Shown in pieces: positions 1-7,747 of a DNA stretch of 34,311 nucleotides. Below the pieces are notes generated by a model. It was not told the origin of the DNA. It worked only from the letters and a program-made list of their open reading frames with translations, and made no database searches. Position 1 is the first letter of the stretch. Each line of letters starts with the position of its first letter. Source of the DNA: Candidatus Campbellbacteria bacterium (GTDB lineage Bacteria > Patescibacteriota > Minisyncoccia > Phycocordibacterales > JABAAK01); the NCBI GenBank assembly GCA_028817035.1, contig JAPPQH010000004.1, positions 1-34,311 on the forward strand, written 5' to 3'. The position numbers were made by a program, and so were the translations under genes.

Positions 1-1
1 G

Positions 2-74
2 TGCGCCTGGCAGGATTCGAACCCACAACCCCCTGGTCCGAAGCCAGGTGCTCTATCCGTTGAGCTACAGGCGC
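2..74 (-). tRNA. tRNA-Arg (anticodon UCG)
   Basis: Read on the minus strand this folds as a complete cloverleaf. The 7-bp acceptor stem is GCGCCTG/CAGGCGC, the D stem is GCTC/GAGC, and the anticodon stem is CCTGG/CCAGG around a 7-nt loop CTTCGGA. The T arm holds TTCGAAT in its loop. The anticodon is TCG, reading CGA arginine codons. The discriminator base A lies at position 2 and only one further base (C) is visible before the window edge, so I cannot tell whether the 3' CCA is encoded. The gene diverges from the CCA-adding enzyme gene 28 bases away, whose product would finish or repair this 3' end. Confidence 0.95.
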
Positions 75-84
75 TTTTCTGTTT

Positions 85-97
85 TATAATTTATAAT
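85..97 (+). promoter_or_regulatory. -10 hexamers directly upstream of cca
   Basis: Two perfect TATAAT hexamers lie at 85-90 and 92-97, and the cca ATG follows at 103. The nearer one leaves only 5 bases before the ATG, so a transcript from it would be leaderless. The farther one would leave a leader of about 6 bases. No convincing -35 box was found. The same short gap carries the upstream region of the divergent tRNA gene. Confidence 0.45.
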
Positions 98-102
98 AGG
101 TT

Positions 103-1605
103 ATGATACACGATAACAACAAAACAGACAAAAAAAATATATTCAACAAGGCGCCCCAAATTCCCGAGGAGGTTGCTGATACGATAGATGCGATAAAAGA
201 AAAGGGATTTGAGGCATATATCGTGGGGGGTTGTATAAGAGATCTTTTGCTGAATAAATCTCCGAAGGATTGGGATGTTGCGACTAATGCTTTGCCAGAT
301 GAGATTGAGAAAATTTTTCCAAGAACTTTTTGCAATAATAAATATGGAATGATTGGTGTTACTCATGAAAAAGATGGGGTGACAAAGGTCGTTGAGGTAA
401 CAACTTTTAGATGTGATGACATATACTCAAACAAGCGCCATCCCGACTCTGTGAAATACTGCAAAAGTGTTGAGGAAGATCTTTCTCGGCGCGATTTTAC
501 CATCAACGCCATTGCTTATGAAATGAATAAAAATGAGTTTGTAGATCCTTCAGGTGGGATTGGCGATATAGCGCAATCAACCATCCGCGCTGTCGGAGAT
601 GCGGAGGAAAGGATTTCTGAAGATTTACTTCGCATGCTACGCGCCATTCGGATTGCGGTTGAAACTGGTTTTAAGATAGATTCCTCAGTAGAGAAGGCGA
701 TAGTTAAAAACGCAAAAGAGATAGTCAAAATATCAAAAGAGAGGGTGCGGGATGAGTTCACAAAAATACTTATGTCTGACCAGCCAATGCGTGGTCTTTT
801 GATGCTAAACGATACTGGTCTTTTGACTCACATCATCCCTGATCTTAAGAGGGGGATAGGGTGCGACCAGAACCAAGCGCATAAGTATGATGTCTTTGAA
901 CACAATTTGAGGACTCTTCAGCATTCTGCTGATAAAAGTTATCCTTTTATAATTCGTCTTTCTTCGCTTTTGCATGATATAGCAAAACCACACACAAGGG
1001 AGTTTTCAAAAGAAAAGAATGATTGGACTTTTCATAGTCACGAGGTTCTTGGTGCAAAGTTGGCGAAAGATATAGCAGAGGATTTGAGATATCCAAGAGA
1101 GGTCGTTCAGGATGTCAGAACGCTTGTCCGTTGGCATATGTTTTTTTCAGACACCGAACAGGTGACGCACTCTGCGGTGAGGCGACTTGTCGCAAGGGTG
1201 GGCGAGGATAAAATTTGGGATCTTATTAAATTAAGAATTTGTGATCGTATCGGAACGGGCAGACCAAAAGAGCAACCCTATCGTCTTCGTAAATTTATGG
1301 CAATGATTGATGAGGTTATGCGCGATCCCATTTCTGTTTCAATGCTGAAAATAAGTGGGAACGACATAATGAAACTTGGAGAAAAGCCGGGTCCTAAGAT
1401 TGGTTTTGTCCTGCATGCACTTTTAGAAGAAGCGCTTGATGACACAGGCAAAAACACAGAGGAATATTTGATAAATAGGGCAAAGGAACTTTTGAAATTG
1501 CCCGCTGATGAGTTAGCGAAACTGGGTATGAGCGGAAAAGAGAAAATGGAGGAAGAGGATGCAAAGATAATACAGTCCATAAGAAAAAAGCGATTTGTTG
1601 ATTAA
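103..1605 (+). CDS. cca: CCA tRNA nucleotidyltransferase with HD domain
   Basis: This enzyme adds the 3' CCA to tRNAs using CTP and ATP, in the cytoplasm. The 500-residue product has the class II nucleotidyltransferase signature: GGCIRD at about residues 42-47, followed by DWDVAT with the two metal-binding aspartates near 56 and 58. The motif RRDFTINAIA follows near 130-140. A tRNA-binding helical region comes next, and a C-terminal HD phosphohydrolase domain contains LLHDIAKPHT near 290. Poly(A) polymerase I is a close relative, but the HD domain and the overall length fit a CCA-adding enzyme better. The start is the first ATG after two TATAAT boxes; there is no clear ribosome binding site. 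The stop codon overlaps that of the convergent exonuclease gene. Confidence 0.93.
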   Translation: MIHDNNKTDKKNIFNKAPQIPEEVADTIDAIKEKGFEAYIVGGCIRDLLLNKSPKDWDVATNALPDEIEKIFPRTFCNNKYGMIGVTHEKDGVTKVVEVTTFRCDDIYSNKRHPDSVKYCKSVEEDLSRRDFTINAIAYEMNKNEFVDPSGGIGDIAQSTIRAVGDAEERISEDLLRMLRAIRIAVETGFKIDSSVEKAIVKNAKEIVKISKERVRDEFTKILMSDQPMRGLLMLNDTGLLTHIIPDLKRGIGCDQNQAHKYDVFEHNLRTLQHSADKSYPFIIRLSSLLHDIAKPHTREFSKEKNDWTFHSHEVLGAKLAKDIAEDLRYPREVVQDVRTLVRWHMFFSDTEQVTHSAVRRLVARVGEDKIWDLIKLRICDRIGTGRPKEQPYRLRKFMAMIDEVMRDPISVSMLKISGNDIMKLGEKPGPKIGFVLHALLEEALDDTGKNTEEYLINRAKELLKLPADELAKLGMSGKEKMEEEDAKIIQSIRKKRFVD

Positions 1606-2402
1606 TCGCTCATCTCTATGGAAACAGGGCAGTGGTCAGAGCCCATTATTTCTGAGTGTATGTCGGGGTTTTTTGTGGTTTTGTGCGTGTCGGTGTCTAC
1701 TATCATATAGTCAAGTCGCCACCCACGATTTACCTCGCGAGGTTTTGTTCCTCGCGGAAGGGAGAAGTCAAAGTTGTCCCAATATGTGTATGCCTCTTTT
1801 TTGTTTGGGTATTTTTCTCTGAAAGTGTCTATAAATTCTTCGGACAAAAAGGTTTCCATTTTTTCTCTTACAGATTTTCTGTAGCAAACATTGTTTTCAT
1901 TTTTTTCTGGTTGTGCGAGGTCAATTTCTGTTCTTGCTACATTGAAGTCGCCGCCGACAATTATTTTTCTCCCATTTTTTTTACACTTTATTAGGTGCTC
2001 TCTGAATTTGCTAAAAAATTCCAGTTTGTGAGCAAACGCTTCTTCGGATTTACCACCATTGGGGACATATACAGAAAAAATAGAGAGGTCTTCAATTTCC
2101 GCACAGATTATGCGACCCTCTTTGTCATTTAGTGTTGGTATTCCTTTTTTTATTTCTCCTATTTTGTCTGCATACTTTTGAGAAATCCAAACGGAGACAC
2201 CAGAGTACCCTGCTTTTTCTGCAGGATGAAAATATTTTCTGAAACTGTTTTCACTGAGAAGATTCTCGTCAAACTGTTCTGGTTTTCCTTTTATCTCCTG
2301 AAATAGCGCAACATCTGGTTTGCATTTGTTAATAAATTCTTCCAGAGAGCCCTTGCGAGCAACTGCGCGAATTCCATTTACATTCCAAGAAAATATTTTC
2401 AT
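1602..2402 (-). CDS. xthA: Exodeoxyribonuclease III (AP endonuclease)
   Basis: ExoIII-family enzymes cut DNA at abasic sites and trim 3' ends in base-excision repair. The 266-residue product has the full set of family motifs: NVNGIRA near residues 7-13, QEIKG with the metal-binding glutamate near residue 36, YVPNGG, GGDFNVA and a C-terminal SDHCPV. The length is normal for the family. It is the downstream gene of a minus-strand pair, with its ATG two bases after the stop of the recombinase gene. It shares the sequence TTAA with the cca stop on the opposite strand. I see no frameshift or missing catalytic residue. Confidence 0.95.
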   Translation of the reverse strand: MKIFSWNVNGIRAVARKGSLEEFINKCKPDVALFQEIKGKPEQFDENLLSENSFRKYFHPAEKAGYSGVSVWISQKYADKIGEIKKGIPTLNDKEGRIICAEIEDLSIFSVYVPNGGKSEEAFAHKLEFFSKFREHLIKCKKNGRKIIVGGDFNVARTEIDLAQPEKNENNVCYRKSVREKMETFLSEEFIDTFREKYPNKKEAYTYWDNFDFSLPRGTKPREVNRGWRLDYMIVDTDTHKTTKNPDIHSEIMGSDHCPVSIEMSD

Positions 2403-2404
2403 AA

Positions 2405-3304
2405 TTATCGTTCTTTTTTGTTATTATGAAACTTTTTATGGACTTCTCCAAGCTGTTTGTTCGTTATGTGTGTGTAAATCTGTGTTGTTGATATATTTGA
2501 GTGCCCCAAAAGTTCCTGAACGGAGCGAATATCTGCTCCGTTGTATAAAAGGTCGGTTGCAAAACTATGACGAAGGATGTGTGGGGTAACCTTTTTTGAT
2601 ATTCCGACTTCTCTCGCCAATCGTTCTACAATTCTTTCTACGGAGCGAGTTGTTATGCGAAGTGTTTCTCCTTTTTTCGCTGAGTGGTTTATAAACAGCG
2701 CTTCGTCGGTGTCTTGTCTTGCGTTAAGATAATTTTTTATTGCTTCTTTTGCTGACTTGGACAAAAAGACAACTCTCACTTTGTCTCCCTTTCCTCTGAC
2801 CACTACATCATCTCTTGTTAGGTCTATGTAGCGAGGTAGGGAACAGAGTTCAGAAACACGAAGCCCTGTTGAGAAAAGTGTTTCCAAGATTGCTTTGTTT
2901 CTTAAATCTTTTATTGTCTTGCCGTCTGATGATGAAAGCAATCTTTTCAGTTCATCTATTGTTATCAGATCAAGATCTCTCATTGCTATTTTTGCAAGTG
3001 GGATTGCATCAGGGGAGAGTGTTTTGATGCCTCTTGCTCTGCAGTATTTCAAGAACATCCTGAGCGCGATGAGGTGGTAGTTTTGTGTGTTGGTCTTTAC
3101 AGAACCTTCGTGTGTTTTCTGTCTGTTGAGCCAGAGTCGGTATTGCCGTACGCTTTCTTCATCTATTTTTTCAACTGTATCAATTTTTGTATGCTCAAAA
3201 AAGCGCTCAAGATATCGCTGGTAATTCTCAACAGTTTTCACCTGCCGACCTTTCTCCACTTCAAGATATTCCAGAAATTGCCTTAATATGTCTTTTATCT
3301 TCAT
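2405..3304 (-). CDS. Xer-type tyrosine recombinase
   Basis: This is a site-specific DNA recombinase of the XerC/XerD type, probably resolving chromosome dimers. It has an N-terminal SAM-like core-binding domain (about residues 1-90) and a C-terminal catalytic domain. The catalytic residues are visible: Arg in GLRVSEL, His and Arg in HILRHSF, His in LGHSN and the nucleophilic Tyr in TQIYTHI. I chose the ATG at 3304 (299 residues); a TTG at 3325 would add seven residues with no family resemblance. It forms an operon with exonuclease III. XerC and XerD cannot be told apart from this sequence. A mobile-element integrase is possible, but there are no mobile-element partners nearby. I found no convincing dif-like site in the window. 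Confidence 0.88.
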   Translation of the reverse strand: MKIKDILRQFLEYLEVEKGRQVKTVENYQRYLERFFEHTKIDTVEKIDEESVRQYRLWLNRQKTHEGSVKTNTQNYHLIALRMFLKYCRARGIKTLSPDAIPLAKIAMRDLDLITIDELKRLLSSSDGKTIKDLRNKAILETLFSTGLRVSELCSLPRYIDLTRDDVVVRGKGDKVRVVFLSKSAKEAIKNYLNARQDTDEALFINHSAKKGETLRITTRSVERIVERLAREVGISKKVTPHILRHSFATDLLYNGADIRSVQELLGHSNISTTQIYTHITNKQLGEVHKKFHNNKKER

Positions 3305-3361
3305 AATATTATGATAATGTCGCAAAATAAATAGGTGGTTTCAAAATGCTTATTTTTAGTG

Positions 3362-3367
3362 TATAAT
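3362..3367 (+). promoter_or_regulatory. Candidate -10 box of the rpsO operon
   Basis: TATAAT at 3362-3367 is preceded by AGTG, and a weak TTTCAA lies 17 bases upstream at 3339-3344. The rpsO ATG is 14 bases downstream of the hexamer, which would give a leader of about 8 nt. The same AGTG-TATAAT decamer recurs at 14377-14386. Confidence 0.5.
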
Positions 3368-3381
3368 CCCAGCATACGCAT

Positions 3382-3633
3382 ATGTTAACAAAGACAAAAC
3401 CAAGAAAAGTCGGTCTTCATGAAAAAGATACAGGGTCTCCTGAGGCTCAGGTTTTATTTATTACAGAGAGGATTGATGAGATAGCAAATCATCTGAAAAA
3501 AAATAAAAAGGATGTACCTGCTCGAAGGGGACTTTTGAGATTGGTTTCGGAAAGAAGAAAACATTTGCGTTATTTACAAAAGAAAAATAAAGATAGATAT
3601 AGAGCTCTTGTAAAAAAGCTCGAATTGAACTAA
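3382..3633 (+). CDS. rpsO: 30S ribosomal protein S15
   Basis: S15 is a primary 16S rRNA-binding protein of the small subunit. The 83-residue product carries the diagnostic DTGSPEAQV near residues 16-24, then RRGLLRLVSERRKHLRYL and the terminal RYRALVKKL. It is slightly shorter than the usual 89 residues. The missing part is in the N-terminal helix, which here is short and basic. It heads a plus-strand group with the NYN gene and pnp. The rpsO-pnp linkage is known from Escherichia coli and many other bacteria; here one gene has been placed between them. Confidence 0.95.
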   Translation: MLTKTKPRKVGLHEKDTGSPEAQVLFITERIDEIANHLKKNKKDVPARRGLLRLVSERRKHLRYLQKKNKDRYRALVKKLELN

Positions 3634-3648
3634 TTAAATAAATTGATT

Positions 3649-4152
3649 ATGAGTATTATTCAACACCCTGATCAAAGGGTTGGAATTTTCATAGACACAC
3701 AAAATCTTTATCACAGCGCGAGAAACCTTTACAATAAAAAAGTTGATTTTAGCAAAGTAGTTAAGGTTGCTCTTGCAAAGCGACGCCTTATAAGAGCAAT
3801 TGCTTATGTCATAACAACAGAGGCAGGTGATGAGACTATGTTTGTGGAAGCATTATCCAAAATGGGAGTGGAAGCAAAAGCGAAAGACCTACAGGTATTT
3901 CCTGGTGGTGTAAAGAAAGCAGACTGGGATGTCGGCATCGCAGTTGATTCCATAACCCTCGCACCAAAGCTTGATGTTGTCGTTCTTGTAACAGGCGACG
4001 GAGACTTTGTTGCTGCTGTTTATTATCTTAAGATGCTTGGTTGTCAGGTTGAAGTTGTTACCTTCGGACAATCCTGTTCATCTCGACTTAGAGAATCCGT
4101 TGATTTATTTACTGATTTATCGGAATCTCCCAAGGACTTTTTGTTGGGGTAA
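3649..4152 (+). CDS. NYN-domain (LabA/DUF88-like) putative nuclease
   Basis: The 167-residue protein resembles the NYN/PIN-like fold. GIFIDTQNLYHSAR near residues 12-25 carries the first acidic residue. KADWDVGIAVD lies in the middle, and VTGDGDFVAAVYYLK follows with further conserved aspartates. In the family these residues bind metal and most members are thought to cleave RNA, though many are uncharacterised. The start chosen is ATG at 3649; a TTG two codons earlier is also possible. It lies 15 bases after rpsO and 3 bases before pnp, so co-transcription with an RNA-degrading phosphorylase is likely. No ribosome binding site is visible. Confidence 0.8.
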   Translation: MSIIQHPDQRVGIFIDTQNLYHSARNLYNKKVDFSKVVKVALAKRRLIRAIAYVITTEAGDETMFVEALSKMGVEAKAKDLQVFPGGVKKADWDVGIAVDSITLAPKLDVVVLVTGDGDFVAAVYYLKMLGCQVEVVTFGQSCSSRLRESVDLFTDLSESPKDFLLG

Positions 4153-4155
4153 ATT

Positions 4156-6354
4156 ATGAAGACAGAGAGAACCTACACCCATAAAGAAAAGGATGGGGAA
4201 ATAGTTGTTTCATTTAATGATCTCGCCGATCAAGCGTGGAGTTCTGTTCTTGTAAGAAAAAACGGAACTGTTGTTCTTGTAACGGTAACTGCTTCAGAGA
4301 ACATAAAAGATACAGATTACTTTCCTCTCAGTGTTGAGTACATAGAGAGGTATTATTCCATAGGCGCAATTCTGGGCAGCCGTTTCATGCGAAGGGAAAA
4401 CCGACCTTCAGATCAAGCGATACTTAATGGTCGTATTGTTGATAGGACGATAAGACCTTTGTTTGATGATTCAATAAGAAATGAAGTGCAAGTGGTTGTA
4501 ACAGTTCTTGGTATTGGAACTGCCAACCCTGATGTGCTTGGAGTTCTTGGTGCGTCTCTCGCGCTTGGAACATCTGCTATACCTTGGAGAGGACCGGTGT
4601 CTGCTTCTCGGATAGCGAGAAAAAATAGAGGTGATGAGTGGGAGACAAATCCAGAATATAAATTAAACGACAGTTATTATGACTGTGAGATGTTGGCTTG
4701 TGGAGTTGAGGAAGGAATTAATATGATTGAACTTGAGGCGGAAGAGGTTGAAGAAAAAGATGTTTATGATGGACTGAATATAGCGTTTGAGGAGATAAAG
4801 AAACTACAGGCATTCCAAAAAGAGGTTATAAATAAAGAAAAAATGGGGAAGGCGCATTTTCCTCTTCAGACAACACCGCAAAGTGTTTCGGCATTGTTTA
4901 ACGAAACGATGGGTGCGAAAATTAAAGACACCATCTTTGGTTCGCAGGGAAAAGAGGGTATTGGAAAAGCAGAGAGTGAGTGGATGCAGGTAGCTGAAGA
5001 CAGGTTGTCGGCAGACGAATTAAAGTTTGCAGAAAGATGTTTTTCTGATGCAGTTGATGAGATTGTGCATAAAGAAGCAGTAGTCAACAAAAAGAGGGTT
5101 GATGGACGAGATATGGATTCTATTCGCCCACTTTTTGCAAAAGCCGGAGGTTTTGCAGAAGCGATACACGGAACTGGAATTTTTTACAGAGGGGGAACAC
5201 ATGTCCTAACAGCTTTGACACTTGGCTCTCCTGGGGATGGTCTTCTTTTGGATACGATAGAGGATCAAGACACAACAAAACATTTTATCCATCACTATAA
5301 TTTTCCTCCATACTCAACGGGTGAAACAGGAAGGTTTGGCGGAACTAATCGCCGTGCAATAGGTCACGGCGCACTTGCAGAAAAAGCGCTTCGTCCAATA
5401 ATACCAGACAAAGAAATTTTTCCATACACGATAAGGTTGGTCTCAGAGTGTATGGCTTCCAACGGCTCTACTTCTATGGGTTCTGTGTGTGCGAGCACCC
5501 TTGCTCTGATGGACGGTGGCGTTCCGATAAAATCAACTGTTGCCGGCATTGCGATGGGACTCATGAATTATAAAGATGATTATTGCATTTTGACAGACAT
5601 ACAAGGACCCGAAGACCATTATGGCGATATGGATTTGAAAGTTGCAGGAAGTAAGGTTGGAATAACTGCCATACAAATGGATGTGAAAGTGGATTCTGTT
5701 TCTATTAAAGTGTTAACAGAAACAATTGATAAAGCGAGAATTGCGAGAGAGAAGATAATAGATGTGATACACGAGGAGATACCAAAGCCACGCACGGAAT
5801 TATCAAAAGATGCGCCACACATAAAATCACTCAAAATAAATCCCGACTTGATAGGTAAAGTTATTGGATCAGGTGGCAAGACGATAAAAGCAATAAAAGA
5901 ATCATCCCTTGCTGACACTATTGATGTTGAGGATGACGGAACAATTTTTATATCAGGAACAAAAGAAGCAACAGAAAAAGCATCTCAAAAGATAGAGAGC
6001 ATCACACATGAATATAAAGAAGGTGAAGAGTTTGATGGCGAGGTTGTAAGTGTTACTGATTTTGGCGCGTTTGTGAGCATAGGAGCAGAGGCTGAAGGTC
6101 TTGTTCATGTGTCCGAATTCGCACCTGAGAGGATTGATTCTCCAGGTAAATTGGTGTCCGTGAGAGATATCGTTCCGGTTGTAATCAAAGAGATAAAAGA
6201 AAATAACAAAATTTCCTTATCAATAAAAGACAGAGATCCTAAGTTTTTTGCTGAAAAATTAGAGAATTTGCCAAAAGTGCAGACACGCCCACCTGCATTA
6301 AGACAGAAAAAGAACTATGGAAATGAACGAAGAAAAAAATACCAAAGAAAATAA
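4156..6354 (+). CDS. pnp: Polyribonucleotide nucleotidyltransferase (PNPase)
   Basis: PNPase degrades RNA 3' to 5' using phosphate. The 732-residue product has the standard order: first RNase PH domain, alpha-helical linker, second RNase PH domain, KH domain and S1 domain. The second RNase PH domain holds the catalytic acidic residues in PEDHYGDMDLKVAG. The KH domain has IGKVIGSGGKTIKAI near residue 570. The S1 domain has FDGEVVSVTDFGAFVSI near 630 and is followed by a short basic tail. Length and motifs are normal. The gene begins 3 bases after the NYN gene, and its last 38 bases overlap the next gene. Confidence 0.96.
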   Translation: MKTERTYTHKEKDGEIVVSFNDLADQAWSSVLVRKNGTVVLVTVTASENIKDTDYFPLSVEYIERYYSIGAILGSRFMRRENRPSDQAILNGRIVDRTIRPLFDDSIRNEVQVVVTVLGIGTANPDVLGVLGASLALGTSAIPWRGPVSASRIARKNRGDEWETNPEYKLNDSYYDCEMLACGVEEGINMIELEAEEVEEKDVYDGLNIAFEEIKKLQAFQKEVINKEKMGKAHFPLQTTPQSVSALFNETMGAKIKDTIFGSQGKEGIGKAESEWMQVAEDRLSADELKFAERCFSDAVDEIVHKEAVVNKKRVDGRDMDSIRPLFAKAGGFAEAIHGTGIFYRGGTHVLTALTLGSPGDGLLLDTIEDQDTTKHFIHHYNFPPYSTGETGRFGGTNRRAIGHGALAEKALRPIIPDKEIFPYTIRLVSECMASNGSTSMGSVCASTLALMDGGVPIKSTVAGIAMGLMNYKDDYCILTDIQGPEDHYGDMDLKVAGSKVGITAIQMDVKVDSVSIKVLTETIDKARIAREKIIDVIHEEIPKPRTELSKDAPHIKSLKINPDLIGKVIGSGGKTIKAIKESSLADTIDVEDDGTIFISGTKEATEKASQKIESITHEYKEGEEFDGEVVSVTDFGAFVSIGAEAEGLVHVSEFAPERIDSPGKLVSVRDIVPVVIKEIKENNKISLSIKDRDPKFFAEKLENLPKVQTRPPALRQKKNYGNERRKKYQRK

Positions 6355-7330
6355 CAGCCATACGCCAGTGCCGCACAAAGACGGGGATGAGAAACAGAGA
6401 TCCCATCTGAAACATCTTGGCTACACAAAAGCCATGCATACCATCAAGGATGATGCGGCAAGGGCAAAAAAAGATGAGGGTGCAGAAATTAAAGACACAA
6501 GAAGGGGTTTGTTAAAGAAAGATGTGAGAATACCATTAAACGATGGAAAATTTCAGTTTGGGCTTCAACAAAATGAGGATAGTTCAATAAGAATGATAAA
6601 GTATTTTACTGCGTTTCTTTTGATAGTTGGTTTAATTGGTGTCGGCATCTGGGGTTGGGGTTTTTATAGTAAAAATTCAGTAGGGGATGTTTCTGATAAT
6701 CGCGAGGAGGAAGAGGAAGAATACAACTTGCTATATGCAGAACAAACAATTCCTTTGCCGATTAATGTTGAAAATGATAATTTAATCTCACAAATACAAA
6801 AAGTATTGGCAGGAAATTACAGCGCATCAATTTTTGTGGAAATCAGACCAGTTAATCGCACAGGAACTGAGGAAGACTTTGTTGATGAGGCGGTTGATTT
6901 GATAACATTTATGAAAGCAGTTGACATTGCGCCTCCGTCTGGATTTCCAAGACAGGTTGCAGAAGAATTCTTTTTTGGCTTTTTAGTGGAAAAACCAAGC
7001 GAACCAATTCTTGTTTTTCCAGTATTGTTTTTTGAGAACGCAGTTTCAGAAATGTTTAAGTGGGAGGGCACTCTCTTTGAAAACCTAAGAGGTATTTTTA
7101 ATATAACCGAAACCCCTTTAAGAGATTCTTCGCGACAAAACACTCTGACAAATTCTATGTTTGAAGATGTTCTTATACAAAATACAGATGCGAGGGCTGT
7201 CATAAATGAAGGCGGGGAGTATATTTTGATATATTCTTTTGTTGATAGGAAAACTCTGCTTATAGCAGGGGGCGAAAAGTCCTTTATAAGAGCGGCTAAC
7301 AGAATCAGGTCTCAAAGTGTGATTAGGTAA
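6317..7330 (+). CDS. Single-pass membrane protein of unknown function
   Basis: I do not assign a function. The 337-residue product has a charged, hydrophilic N-terminus of about 90 residues and one transmembrane helix at about 94-117. A Glu-rich stretch near 129-137 follows, then an apparently folded domain of about 200 residues that would face outward. The architecture recalls extracytoplasmic sensor or assembly proteins, and I believe similar proteins recur in Parcubacteria, but this is from memory only. The start is ATG at 6317; an ATG at 6323 is equally possible. Either overlaps the pnp end in another frame, which suggests translational coupling. No signal peptide cleavage site or catalytic motif is evident. 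Confidence 0.75.
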   Translation: MEMNEEKNTKENNSHTPVPHKDGDEKQRSHLKHLGYTKAMHTIKDDAARAKKDEGAEIKDTRRGLLKKDVRIPLNDGKFQFGLQQNEDSSIRMIKYFTAFLLIVGLIGVGIWGWGFYSKNSVGDVSDNREEEEEEYNLLYAEQTIPLPINVENDNLISQIQKVLAGNYSASIFVEIRPVNRTGTEEDFVDEAVDLITFMKAVDIAPPSGFPRQVAEEFFFGFLVEKPSEPILVFPVLFFENAVSEMFKWEGTLFENLRGIFNITETPLRDSSRQNTLTNSMFEDVLIQNTDARAVINEGGEYILIYSFVDRKTLLIAGGEKSFIRAANRIRSQSVIR

Positions 7331-7336
7331 AATTTA

Positions 7337-7345
7337 TGCTATACT
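7337..7345 (+). promoter_or_regulatory. Extended -10 promoter of the DksA/TraR-like gene
   Basis: The sequence TGC-TATACT is an extended -10 element placed only 9 bases before the ATG at 7355. A start of transcription about 7 bases downstream would leave a leader of about 3 nt, essentially leaderless. A T-rich run fills the gap. Confidence 0.5.
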
Positions 7346-7354
7346 TTTTTTACA

Positions 7355-7723
7355 ATGAATAAAGACGATATAAAATATCTCAAAAAGAAGCTTGAAGCAG
7401 AGAAAAAGATACTTGAAGGAGAGTTGGGTGAAATATCAATAAAAAAATCAGATGGCGGACCTTGGATTCCTGCGCCACCACAAGATGATGTAAATATCAC
7501 AGAACCAGAAGACATGGCACACAAAGAAGAGAGTTTCATAGACAGACAGGCGATAACCAGTGAATTAAGTGCGCGGCTCTTCAATGTTAAGCTCGCTCTC
7601 CAAAAGATAAAAGAGGGCAAGTATGGTCTTTGTGAAATATCGGGAGAGGAGATTGAGAGGGATAGGTTGGAAGCAAATCCCGCAGCAAGAACCTGCAAGG
7701 CACACAGGGAACACAATATATAA
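7355..7723 (+). CDS. DksA/TraR-family regulator with degenerate zinc finger
   Basis: Members of this family bind RNA polymerase through the secondary channel and tune transcription. The 122-residue product has an N-terminal coiled-coil-forming region (about 5-30), the acidic middle, and a C-terminal finger reading YGLCEISGEEI and then RLEANPAARTCKAH. In the family the finger has four cysteines. Here the positions hold Cys93, Ser96, Cys114 and His117, so one ligand is lost and another is changed to histidine. Zinc binding may therefore be weak, or structural without metal. It has its own promoter and sits 24 bases after the preceding gene and 24 bases before comM. Confidence 0.85.
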   Translation: MNKDDIKYLKKKLEAEKKILEGELGEISIKKSDGGPWIPAPPQDDVNITEPEDMAHKEESFIDRQAITSELSARLFNVKLALQKIKEGKYGLCEISGEEIERDRLEANPAARTCKAHREHNI

Positions 7724-7747
7724 ACTAAAAGAAAATTAAGAGAGAAC

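Noticed and set aside
2405-3304. Mobile-element integrase
   Set aside because: It pairs with exonuclease III in a housekeeping setting and has the size and motifs of XerC/XerD; there are no element boundaries.
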